Shown here piece after piece: positions 50,996 to 58,861 of a DNA stretch of 64,000 bases. The notes under the pieces are model-generated. The model worked only from the letters and a program-made list of their open reading frames with translations. It was not told where the DNA came from and ran no database searches. This stretch comes from Thermodesulfovibrionia bacterium. Lineage in GTDB: Bacteria > Nitrospirota > Thermodesulfovibrionia > UBA6902. The translations under genes were made by a program, and so were the position numbers. Location of the stretch: positions 62,001 through 126,000 of the forward strand of contig JAGVNU010000085.1 of NCBI GenBank assembly GCA_020053105.1, in the 5' to 3' direction. Position 1 is the first letter of the stretch, and each line of letters opens with the position of its first letter.

Positions 50996-51313
50996 ATGAA
51001 AATAGCTTTCTCTATTCATGAAGTAAGTGAGCTTACCGGAGTGCCGGCGCATACCATCAGGTTTTGGGAAAAGGATTTTAATTCATATCTCAGGCCGGCC
51101 AAGACCCCGGGAGGACAGAGGCGGTATTGTGCCAGAGATATAGAAACTATAAAAAGGATTAAGTGTTTGCGTTATCAGGACAAGTATACGATTTCAGGAA
51201 CCATCGAAGAACTGGAAAGAGAGGACAAAAGGGCTTTTGCAGGAGTTTTACATACAAGTACAAAAGATGATATTCAGGAAGTTTTCAGAGTAAAGGAAAT
51301 TATAACTACTTGA
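50996..51313 (+). CDS. MerR-family transcriptional regulator, short form
   Basis: 105 aa from ATG 50996, with AAGGGAAG about 10 nt upstream; the longer in-frame version from 50897 has a poor N-terminus. Residues 5-75 form a MerR winged helix: FSIHEVSELTGVPAHTIRFWEKDFNSYLRPAKTPGGQRRYCARDIETIKRIKCL. The C-terminal part is short, without the usual long dimerisation coil or effector domain. It is placed 24 nt before the GT2 gene and may regulate the island; ligand unknown. Confidence 0.83.
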   Translation: MKIAFSIHEVSELTGVPAHTIRFWEKDFNSYLRPAKTPGGQRRYCARDIETIKRIKCLRYQDKYTISGTIEELEREDKRAFAGVLHTSTKDDIQEVFRVKEIITT

Positions 51314-51337
51314 TGATAAAAACAGTACAGGGGTGGA

Positions 51338-52327
51338 ATGATTAAACCTGATGTTTCGATTATTATTCGCTGTTGCAATGAACAGGAATATATAGGCCGT
51401 CTTCTTACAGGAATATTTGAGCAATCTGTTGATAATGTTGAAGTGATTGTTGTGGATTCGGGCTCTACGGACCGCACGTTATCTATTGCTTCGAGTTTCC
51501 CGGTCACTATTCACGAGATCAGCGCCGGAGATTTTTCATTCGGACGGGCGCTCAATATCGGGTGTAACGCTGCAAATGGAGACTGCCTGGTTTTTGCAAG
51601 CGGTCATGTATATCCAACGCATCGCCGCTGGCTGGAATACCTGATAGCCCCTTTCAGGGACACAAAGGTGGCCCTTACATACGGCAAGCAGAGAGGTAAT
51701 GCACGAAACAGGTATTCAGAGCACCAGATTTTTTCCAAGTGGTATCCGGAATGTTCCGTCTTTGTCCAAAGATCACCATTCTGTAATAATGCCAATGCAG
51801 CGATCAGGCGAAGTCTCTGGGAACAAATCCCCTACGATGAGAATTTGACCGGTCTTGAGGACATTGACTGGGCAAAGCGCGTAATTAAAGAGGGATATTA
51901 TATTTCTTACGTTGCAGAAGCCGATGTTATTCATGTGCATAACGAAAAATACGCTGGTACTTATAACCGCTATTATCGTGAATCGATCGTCTTCTGTCAG
52001 CTTTTCCCTGAGCAAAAGTTTTCCCTGCGGGATTTCTTCTGGCTTTGGTTTATGAACACTGCTACGGATTATGTACACGCCTTACGTGAGAAGAAGTTTC
52101 TTAAGAATATTATCCAGATTCCCCTTTTCCGTTTGATGCAATTCTGGGGAACATATAGAGGGTATGCTCAACATGATCCGGTAAGTGCTTCCATGAGACA
52201 GAGATTTTATTACCCGAATGGACTGGTGAAGACAAAGGTGTCCCATGAAATTGGTTGTGCATCAGAAGCGGATTATATTGATTATATGAAGGCAGACAAT
52301 GAAGAAAAACTTGAACAGTCTCATTGA
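51338..52327 (+). CDS. Family 2 glycosyltransferase
   Basis: 329 aa. The GT-A fold starts VSIIIRCCNEQEYIGRLLTGIFEQSVDNVEVIVVDSGSTDRT (about residues 6-47). The usual DXD position reads ASGHVYP, a variant seen in some GT2 subgroups, and NNANAAIRRSLWEQIPYDENLTGLEDIDWAKRV carries the catalytic-base ED region. The C-terminal 100 residues look amphipathic. First enzyme of the downstream island; it overlaps the next gene by 29 nt. Likely transfers a sugar during glycan assembly, specificity unknown. Confidence 0.9.
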   Translation: MIKPDVSIIIRCCNEQEYIGRLLTGIFEQSVDNVEVIVVDSGSTDRTLSIASSFPVTIHEISAGDFSFGRALNIGCNAANGDCLVFASGHVYPTHRRWLEYLIAPFRDTKVALTYGKQRGNARNRYSEHQIFSKWYPECSVFVQRSPFCNNANAAIRRSLWEQIPYDENLTGLEDIDWAKRVIKEGYYISYVAEADVIHVHNEKYAGTYNRYYRESIVFCQLFPEQKFSLRDFFWLWFMNTATDYVHALREKKFLKNIIQIPLFRLMQFWGTYRGYAQHDPVSASMRQRFYYPNGLVKTKVSHEIGCASEADYIDYMKADNEEKLEQSH

Positions 52328-52967
52328 TATTTCTGTTTCGTTAGATACTGCCCTGCCAACCTGGCCTGGCAGTATTGGAATGAAAGTGGAAAGACTCTAC
52401 TGTTTTGAAAACGGCAATGATGTGAATGTGTCCAAGCTTACCTGCGACGTGCATACCGGCACTCATATAGAAGCGCCATTGCACTTTATCCCGGATGGTT
52501 ACAACGTTACACAGATCCCCCTGGATTTATTGATCGGAGACGTGTTTGTAGCTTATATACCTCTGGCGCGTGTAATAACCCCATCGGAGCTGGCTTCACT
52601 TGATGTCCCCCGGGGTACTGAAAGATTACTGTTACGTACCATGAATTCAAAACTCTGGAAAAATGGAAGCGGCATTTTTCATCCTGATTATGTTGCTCTG
52701 ACCCGGGAGGCGGCCCAATGGATTGTAGACAGGGGCATTAAGCTATTGGGAGTAGATTACCTGTCTGTTGAGATATATGGCGATCAGTCGTCGTCTACTC
52801 ACAAAACACTGTTGTCCGGAGGCGTAATTATACTTGAAGGGCTGAATTTGTCAGAGATCAATCCTGGGATTTACGAGTTGATTTGTCTCCCCCTCAAACT
52901 TGTAGGCGCAGAAGGCGCTCCGGCAAGGGCCGTGCTACGGGACAAACGGAATAAGGCGGGGCATTGA
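52299..52967 (+). CDS. Cyclase-family metal-dependent hydrolase
   Basis: 222 aa matching the cyclase/kynurenine-formamidase-like fold (PF04199): IDISVSLDTALPTWPGS, then the metal-binding HTGTHIEAPLHFIPDG (about residues 50-65) and LLGVDYLSVEIYGDQSSSTHKTLLSGGVIILEGLNL. Known members hydrolyse amides or open rings; here, between a GT2 and a CMP-sugar synthetase, it may act on an N-formyl or cyclic sugar intermediate, which is inference. It overlaps the GT2 gene by 29 nt and is 4 nt before the next gene. Confidence 0.85.
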   Translation: MKKNLNSLIDISVSLDTALPTWPGSIGMKVERLYCFENGNDVNVSKLTCDVHTGTHIEAPLHFIPDGYNVTQIPLDLLIGDVFVAYIPLARVITPSELASLDVPRGTERLLLRTMNSKLWKNGSGIFHPDYVALTREAAQWIVDRGIKLLGVDYLSVEIYGDQSSSTHKTLLSGGVIILEGLNLSEINPGIYELICLPLKLVGAEGAPARAVLRDKRNKAGH

Positions 52968-52971
52968 AATT

Positions 52972-53664
52972 ATGAGAAAAATAAATACGCCCAAAATTGC
53001 AGCGCTGGTCCCCATGAGACACAAAAGCGAAAGGGTGCCTGGGAAAAATTACCGTCTTCTGGACGGCAAACCGCTCTATCACCACATAATTGAAAGTCTG
53101 ATCAGCTGCCGTTACATTACTGAAGTTTGCATAGACACCGACAGTCCCTTTATTCTCGATGATGCGCCCGAACATTTCCCTGTTCGCATGATTAGACGGC
53201 CTGAACATCTTCGTTCGGAGTTTGAACCGATGAACAATATCCTGCTCTATGACGTAACTCAAATAGAAGCTGATTATTATCTGCAGACACACAGTACAAA
53301 CCCTCTCCTGAAAACTGAGACCATCACCAGGGCGATTCAAAGATTTCTTGAGCCCGGAGAGCATGATTCATTATTCGGAGTGACCCGGCTGCAGACCCGT
53401 TTATACGATGCCCAGGGCAAACCAGTTAACCATGACCCATCGGTTTTGTTAAGGACGCAGGACCTGCCCCCGGTCTACGAGGAAAATTCAACCTTGTATA
53501 TTTTTTCAAGGGCGATTCTGGAAGAGCGGAGAAACCGCATCGGATACAACCCTGTTATGTTTGAGGTCAGTCGTGAAGAAGCGGTAGATATAGACGAAGA
53601 ACTGGATTTTATAATGGCGGAGTTCCTTTATAAACAACGCAAAAAAGAAGGGGAAAGAAGATAA
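52972..53664 (+). CDS. CMP-sugar synthetase (acylneuraminate cytidylyltransferase-like)
   Basis: 230 aa. The nucleotide-binding start IAALVPMRHKSERVPGKNYRLLDGKPLYHHIIESL (about residues 8-42) fits the NeuA/PtmB/KdsB family; later motifs include TDSPFILDDAPEHF and FQLQTHSTNPLL-type YYLQTHSTNPLLKTETI. The enzyme activates a 2-keto acid sugar with CTP. In flagellated bacteria PtmB-type enzymes activate legionaminic acid for flagellin. The synthase (NeuB/LegI/PseI) is not in the window. It shares one base with the next start codon. Confidence 0.85.
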   Translation: MRKINTPKIAALVPMRHKSERVPGKNYRLLDGKPLYHHIIESLISCRYITEVCIDTDSPFILDDAPEHFPVRMIRRPEHLRSEFEPMNNILLYDVTQIEADYYLQTHSTNPLLKTETITRAIQRFLEPGEHDSLFGVTRLQTRLYDAQGKPVNHDPSVLLRTQDLPPVYEENSTLYIFSRAILEERRNRIGYNPVMFEVSREEAVDIDEELDFIMAEFLYKQRKKEGERR

Positions 53665-54632
53665 TGAAATTAAAAGTACTGATAACCGCTCCCTATATGC
53701 AGAAAGAACTGGAAGATTATCGGAATGTATTTAAGGAAAATGACATCGAAATAGTTGTTCCACCTGTCAGGGAAAGACTTTCAGAGTCGGAACTGCTGGA
53801 ATGGATCGGAGATATTGACGGGGTCGTTGCAGGTGATGACCAGTTTACCGCCAGGGTATTGAAATCTGCACCAAAACTGAAGGTCATCTCTAAATGGGGT
53901 ACAGGCATTGATTCATTTGACCGCAAGGCAGCCGGGGAACTTGGAATAGCCATTCGAAATACCCCCGGTGCGTTCAATGAGCCTGTGGCTGACCAGGTCC
54001 TTGGATATATGCTCTCATTTGCCAGGCAGATACCCTGGATAGACAAACGGATGAAAGACGGCGATTGGAACAAGATCCAGTGTTTTTCGCTTTCGGGCCG
54101 TACATTGGGAATCATTGGTGTTGGAAATACCGGGAAGGCTGTGGCCGAACGGGCAGCGGCATTTAAAATGCGTTTGCTGGGAAACGATGTTTCTGAAATG
54201 CCGAAGGACTTTTTGGAAAGGACTGGCATTGAAATGGTGGACAAAGAAACCTTGCTGCGCGAAAGCGATTTTGTCAGTTTGAACTGTGACCTGAATCCGA
54301 CCAGTTACCATATTATGGGAAGAGATGAATTTGCCCGGATGAAGCCGACAGCCTACTTTATTAATGCAGCCCGGGGGCCGCTGGTAGATGAGCCTGAGCT
54401 TGTAGAAGCATTACAGAAGAAGAAAATTGCAGGCGCGGGTCTGGATGTATTTGAGAATGAGCCCTTACCGAAGGACAGTCCGCTGCTGTCGATGTCCAAT
54501 GTACTCCTGTCTCCTCATAATGCAAATAGCAGCAGGGAGCACTGGAGGCGTATACATGAGTCTACTATAAAAAATCTTCTTGAGGTGCTTAAAGAGCATA
54601 GAGAGCATCGGGAAATGGCATTGAAAAGTTGA
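53664..54632 (+). CDS. D-isomer-specific 2-hydroxyacid dehydrogenase
   Basis: 322 aa. NAD-binding motif TLGIIGVGNTGKAVAERA (about residues 144-161) lies inside the fold. Catalytic residues are visible in order: Arg in FINAARGPLVDEPEL, Glu in GLDVFENEPLP and His in LLSPHNANSS. It resembles phosphoglycerate dehydrogenase-like proteins of sugar gene clusters. It could oxidise or reduce a 2-hydroxy/2-keto acid that feeds a surface sugar. Its start codon overlaps the end of the CMP-sugar synthetase gene. Confidence 0.9.
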   Translation: MKLKVLITAPYMQKELEDYRNVFKENDIEIVVPPVRERLSESELLEWIGDIDGVVAGDDQFTARVLKSAPKLKVISKWGTGIDSFDRKAAGELGIAIRNTPGAFNEPVADQVLGYMLSFARQIPWIDKRMKDGDWNKIQCFSLSGRTLGIIGVGNTGKAVAERAAAFKMRLLGNDVSEMPKDFLERTGIEMVDKETLLRESDFVSLNCDLNPTSYHIMGRDEFARMKPTAYFINAARGPLVDEPELVEALQKKKIAGAGLDVFENEPLPKDSPLLSMSNVLLSPHNANSSREHWRRIHESTIKNLLEVLKEHREHREMALKS

Positions 54633-54711
54633 TATCCCGGCGCCGTGCTGATGGAAAATCCTGGGATAAATACATTCTCTGGAATTTAATGAATTTATAA
54701 TGAGGCATAAA

Positions 54712-55965
54712 ATGAAAATCCTGCTTGTTTCACTTTACTTTGATCCGAATGCCATGGCAGTCCGGCTGTTGTCGTCAGTGCTTAAGCGGGACTTCCCCGA
54801 AGATACAGTCAACACTCTTTTTTTAAGCCACAAAGGCAAACCTCCCCGAATGGATTTTGATTTAGAGACCCCGGATGATCTAAAGGCCATCCAGGAGTTT
54901 ATTGTACGGTTGAGTCCTGATGTGGTGGGAATAAGCTTAATGTTCAATTATCTTCCACGTGCCGTCCAGCTGACCCGGGCGATAAGAGAGGTGAACGACG
55001 CAAAGATATTGTGGGGCGGTGTTCATCCTACACTTAACCCGGAAGAATGTACTGAATATGCTGATTTGGTATTTGTGGGGGAAGCGGAAGCGGCACTGAC
55101 GCTGGCTGTCCAGCGGCTTAAAGACAATCAGCCTGTCATAAATATCCCCGGGATATGGTATCGTGAAAATGGCGAAGTTAAAGGTAATGGAACATGCCCT
55201 GCCTGCGAAGATCTCGATTCTCTCCCGCCTCCTGATTACGAGTTTGAAACACACTTTGTTTTTTCCCCTGAGAACCACGCGGTGATACCTATGCGTTCAG
55301 AATATATATCAGAGTCCAAACTGGCGTTCTATGGCGGAGTGCCGTTTCACAGGGTGATGACTGCCCGCGGCTGTTCGCAGGCGTGCTCCTATTGTATCAA
55401 TTCCAGGATGAGAGAAATCCTGGGTCTGAAAAAGTATATTCGTCAACGCTCGCTAGAGAGCGTTATCAGAGAATTGGAATATGTGGCGGAATTGGGCATT
55501 TTTAAGCGCATCATGTTTATTGACGATGATTTCTGCCTCAGGTCAGTAGCCTGGCTTGAAGAGTTCGCGAAAACATACAAACAGAAAATCGCCCTTCCTT
55601 TTGGCTGTCAGGCCACCCCGGGTAGGGTAACGAGAGAGAAAGTCAGATTGATAAGGGAAGCCGGGGGTACATTCATAAATATCGGCGTGCAGACCGGAAG
55701 CGATAAACTGAATTCAGAAGTGTTCAACAGGAACCTCGGCAGAAAACACGTGCTCCGGGCAGCCGGAATATTGGCGGAAGAAGTCCCTGACATAGGCCGG
55801 GGATTTGATTTTCTTATAAGAAATCCGTACGAGTCCCTGTCTGATAAGGTGGAAACTGCAAGTCTGTTGATGGAGCTGCCGCTGCCGTTTGTCGTGCGTA
55901 CTTACGCTCTTACTTTTTCCCGGGACTGGCTCTTACTGAACGCGCGTATCAGGAGGGCCTTTTAA
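54712..55965 (+). CDS. B12-binding radical SAM protein, N-terminal part of a frameshifted gene
   Basis: About 417 aa from ATG 54712 (GAGG six bases upstream; ATG 54700 is in frame). An N-terminal cobalamin-binding domain (KILLVSLYFDPNAMAV, then VVGISLMFNYLPRAVQLTRAIRE and ILWGGVHPTLNPEE) precedes a radical SAM core with CSQACSYC (about residue 221). The frame then ends abnormally at LTFSRDWLLL. Adding one T to the run at 55914-55918 gives LTFFPGLALTERAYQEGLLTDG and continues in the frame of the next entry to 56579. The joined protein would be 622 aa. B12-radical SAM enzymes often methylate carbon; the substrate here is unknown. Confidence 0.82.
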   Translation: MKILLVSLYFDPNAMAVRLLSSVLKRDFPEDTVNTLFLSHKGKPPRMDFDLETPDDLKAIQEFIVRLSPDVVGISLMFNYLPRAVQLTRAIREVNDAKILWGGVHPTLNPEECTEYADLVFVGEAEAALTLAVQRLKDNQPVINIPGIWYRENGEVKGNGTCPACEDLDSLPPPDYEFETHFVFSPENHAVIPMRSEYISESKLAFYGGVPFHRVMTARGCSQACSYCINSRMREILGLKKYIRQRSLESVIRELEYVAELGIFKRIMFIDDDFCLRSVAWLEEFAKTYKQKIALPFGCQATPGRVTREKVRLIREAGGTFINIGVQTGSDKLNSEVFNRNLGRKHVLRAAGILAEEVPDIGRGFDFLIRNPYESLSDKVETASLLMELPLPFVVRTYALTFSRDWLLLNARIRRAF

Positions 55966-56030
55966 CAGACGGGAAGGCAAGCAGTATCTATGATTATGAC
56001 GGATCAAGCGAAGAAAATGAGTGGCAGGAG

Positions 56031-56579
56031 GTGTTAGGAAATGCCCCCAATATATCCAGAGAGGACCGTATTCATTTGCTGGCCCGACTCAAGGAAAAAC
56101 CACCTGCTTCTGTTTGTGATCTGATTGAGATGCTTAAAAAAGCCGGGGCTCAAAAAAAGAAGGAAGCGCCGGAAGCGAAGACACCAGAAAAGAAACGAAA
56201 TGAAATAAAGCAGACAACCTTGCGGGATCAAATTAATAATCATTATGGCGCAGGTGTCTCTCTCTTGAAACAGACAAAATATGAAGACGCACGCTTTGAA
56301 TTTGAGAGGGCCGTAACAATACTGGAGGAGCTGGCATCAACAATAAACGCCAGCGGACAAGATGCCAATGAGGACCTCAAGCAGCTGTCAGCCAGCTATA
56401 TACATATTTCGATGCAGCTGCTCGAATGTTATCATGCCAGGGGGTACTATCCGGAGGCACATGAATTAGTCAATAAATTATTGGAAAGCAGATTATTCAT
56501 AGTCCCTGCGGAGCACCAGAACGTTTTTAGAAGATGGTTATTAAAATACAACGCTATGGAAGTGACAAACAGCCGATAG
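56031..56579 (+). CDS. C-terminal part of the frameshifted B12-radical SAM protein
   Basis: As annotated from GTG 56031 the product is 182 aa, but no good ribosome site is present, and the same frame is open back to about 55920, where it joins the preceding radical SAM frame after one inserted T. Residues after the SAM barrel (LLARLKEKPPASVCDLIEML) lead to a charged linker (KKEAPEAKTPEKKRNE) and a TPR-like helical domain (YGAGVSLLKQTKYEDARFEFERAVTILEEL). The TPR tail fits neighbouring proteins of the island. It is best regarded as the tail of the 54712 gene. Confidence 0.7.
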   Translation: MLGNAPNISREDRIHLLARLKEKPPASVCDLIEMLKKAGAQKKKEAPEAKTPEKKRNEIKQTTLRDQINNHYGAGVSLLKQTKYEDARFEFERAVTILEELASTINASGQDANEDLKQLSASYIHISMQLLECYHARGYYPEAHELVNKLLESRLFIVPAEHQNVFRRWLLKYNAMEVTNSR

Positions 56580-56650
56580 GCGACAGGGGCTGACGTGAGA
56601 CTATATGCCGAAGGCATAAGCGCCGGGACTAACAGCAGACAAAGGTGGAT

Positions 56651-57382
56651 ATGAGAACAGTACTTGTAACAGGAGCAGGCGGCGGAATAGGAAAGTCCGT
56701 CTGTGAGGTTTTTTTAAGAGAAGGGTACAAAGTGACAGGCGTTGACTGCCGGGAGACGGCGGGGCTGAACTATGAGGTACTGCATTTCGATATCAGCAGG
56801 CTTCGGACCCCCGGGTCTGACAGTGAACAATTTTATAAACGTGCAGAAAAACTGTGCGGAGGCAGGCTGGACGCGCTGGTAAATAATGCGGCAGTTCAGA
56901 TTGTAAAACCTGTCAATGAAATTACTGTGGAGGATTGGGACATAACGCTTGATACAAACCTGCTCGCGCCTTTCTGGCTGGTCCAGCGGTTTCTTCCCAT
57001 GCTCCGGAAAGCTAAGGGAAGTGTAGTAAATATTTCGAGCATTCATGCGGCACTGACGAAAAAAGAATTCACCGCTTATTCGACAAGCAAGGGTGCGCTT
57101 GTCTCGCTGACCCGTGCGCTTGCACTGGAACTTGCACCGGATGTACGCGTGAACGCAGTTTTGCCTGCTGCCACCGATACCCCCATGCTCCGCGACGGAT
57201 TCAGGAACAATCCTGCCGGGCTGAAGGAACTGGGGGCTTATCATCCATTGAACCGGATTGCAAAACCTGAAGAAGTAGCTCAGACAGTCCTGTTTTTGAC
57301 AAGTCCTCAAGCCTCCTTTATCACTGGTGCGGCTATAAATGTTGATGGCGGCATCGGGGCATATCTTCATGACCCGGCCTGA
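56651..57382 (+). CDS. Short-chain dehydrogenase/reductase
   Basis: 243 aa from ATG 56651; GTG 56645 is in frame. The NAD(P) motif is TGAGGGIGKS (residues 7-16), NNAA is near 80, the catalytic triad shows SSIH and YSTSK (Tyr-x-x-x-Lys, about 152-156), and the protein ends GAAINVDGGIGAYLHDPA. Classical SDR, similar in role to PtmA of Campylobacter flagellin-sugar loci, though that link is contextual. It is preceded by a short palindrome, TATGCC-GAA-GGCATA, and is 24 nt before the methyltransferase-TPR gene. Confidence 0.9.
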   Translation: MRTVLVTGAGGGIGKSVCEVFLREGYKVTGVDCRETAGLNYEVLHFDISRLRTPGSDSEQFYKRAEKLCGGRLDALVNNAAVQIVKPVNEITVEDWDITLDTNLLAPFWLVQRFLPMLRKAKGSVVNISSIHAALTKKEFTAYSTSKGALVSLTRALALELAPDVRVNAVLPAATDTPMLRDGFRNNPAGLKELGAYHPLNRIAKPEEVAQTVLFLTSPQASFITGAAINVDGGIGAYLHDPA

Positions 57383-57406
57383 AAAATGGAAATAAAAAAG
57401 GAACAC

Positions 57407-58843
57407 ATGGAAGATAAGATAGAAAAAATAAAGTCACTGACAAGAGAAGTTGATGGAAGGATCGCTTCTGAAGAAGCTGAACTGCTTTATAAGCTTGCAT
57501 ATGATTGTGAAGGGCAGGGCGTTATAGTCGAGATCGGCAGCTTTCAGGGATATTCTACAATTTGGCTCGCATCCGGGTCCAGGGAAAGAAAGAGAGAAAA
57601 GGTCTATGCCGTTGATCCCCACTGTACCGACCTGCACGGCAACAATGAGCTGATCTTCAGGGGAAATTTAAAACAGACAGGGGTTGACGATTATGTTATT
57701 CCTATCGTCAAAACCTCAACCGAGGCAGCGAAGGACTGGAGCATGCCCATAAGACTGCTTTATATTGACGGTGCACATGATTATGAGAATGCAATGAACG
57801 ACTTTCTCCTATGGGAGAAATACCTGATAAACGGAGGGATTGTTGCATTCCATGACTGTTACTGTATTTTTTGGCCCGACGTCGGTAAAGTTGTGAGCGA
57901 GTGTATCTTTAATTCAGACAGGTTTGCTAATGCGGGCTGTGTCAATACAATTATTTATGCCAGAAAAGTGGAAGAGCTTACTGCGCATGAAAAGTCCGAA
58001 AAAGACAGTCTTATGAAGCGTCTTTTGCCGAGGATAAAGGCAGTGGACAATTGCCTTCAGGCTGAATCCATGATCAAAAGCGGCAGATATGAAGAAGCAG
58101 AAAACTTATTGAGGAGTTGTGAAAGTGATATCAATGATTATATTACACCTGAATACCGACTGCTTAATTTGAACAGTATCGGTAATTACTATAGAAGGAT
58201 CGGCAGATATGAGAAAGCCGAGAAGGTATTTTGTGAGATTTTGGCACATAGCGACAACTGTAATCTGGGACATAAAAAGTATCGGGCACTTTTGAGTCTG
58301 GGAGACTTATACCTGGTTCAGAAGAAGTATGCGGAGGCGATGAACCTATATAAAGAGGCCATATCAAAAGAGGGGCTATTCAAAAAGGGAACATGGCAGG
58401 CGCTGCTCGGCCTCGGCAGGTGTTATTTCGCCCTGGGTGAATACGATAAGGCTGAACAGAATTTCACGGCGGCCCTCGCTATAGAAGGCAGGTCAGAAAG
58501 TGAGAGGTATTTTACGCTGCTTGGTCTTGGAAGAAGTTATTATGCCCTTAAAAATTATGGTCAGGCTGAAAAGAGACTTGCAGAAGCATTCTCAACAGCC
58601 GATATTGAAGGCGAATCGAAGGTGGGAGCGGCTGATTCGCTGGTCAGCTGCTTTTTTGCGCAGGGGAAATATGATGAGATATCCGGAGTGGTTGAAAAGG
58701 TATTGCTAATGGATGGTGTTTCTGAAGATGTAAAAATCAATCTTGTTCGAAAGATAAAACAGAGAATCAGTAATCTGTCGGACTCTGATCGACCGAAAAG
58801 AGTGAAATACATGCCGGCACAGGGTGAAAGAAAAAATGGTTAA
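57407..58843 (+). CDS. Class I methyltransferase fused to TPR repeats
   Basis: 478 aa from ATG 57407 (AAGGA upstream; ATG 57386 is in frame). The N-terminal 200 residues form a Methyltransf_24-like SAM domain: GVIVEIGSFQGYSTIWLASGS (motif I), KVYAVDPHC, LLYIDGAHDYENAMNDFLLWEKYLINGGIVAFHDCYC. The C-terminal half has five or six TPRs, for example GNYYRRIGRYEKAEKVFCEIL, LGRCYFALGEYDKAEQNFTAAL and LGRSYYALKNYGQAEKRLAEAF. Such domains in sugar loci often methylate glycans or deoxysugars. Acceptor unknown. Confidence 0.88.
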   Translation: MEDKIEKIKSLTREVDGRIASEEAELLYKLAYDCEGQGVIVEIGSFQGYSTIWLASGSRERKREKVYAVDPHCTDLHGNNELIFRGNLKQTGVDDYVIPIVKTSTEAAKDWSMPIRLLYIDGAHDYENAMNDFLLWEKYLINGGIVAFHDCYCIFWPDVGKVVSECIFNSDRFANAGCVNTIIYARKVEELTAHEKSEKDSLMKRLLPRIKAVDNCLQAESMIKSGRYEEAENLLRSCESDINDYITPEYRLLNLNSIGNYYRRIGRYEKAEKVFCEILAHSDNCNLGHKKYRALLSLGDLYLVQKKYAEAMNLYKEAISKEGLFKKGTWQALLGLGRCYFALGEYDKAEQNFTAALAIEGRSESERYFTLLGLGRSYYALKNYGQAEKRLAEAFSTADIEGESKVGAADSLVSCFFAQGKYDEISGVVEKVLLMDGVSEDVKINLVRKIKQRISNLSDSDRPKRVKYMPAQGERKNG

Positions 58844-58861
58844 AAAGAAAAGAGATAACGG

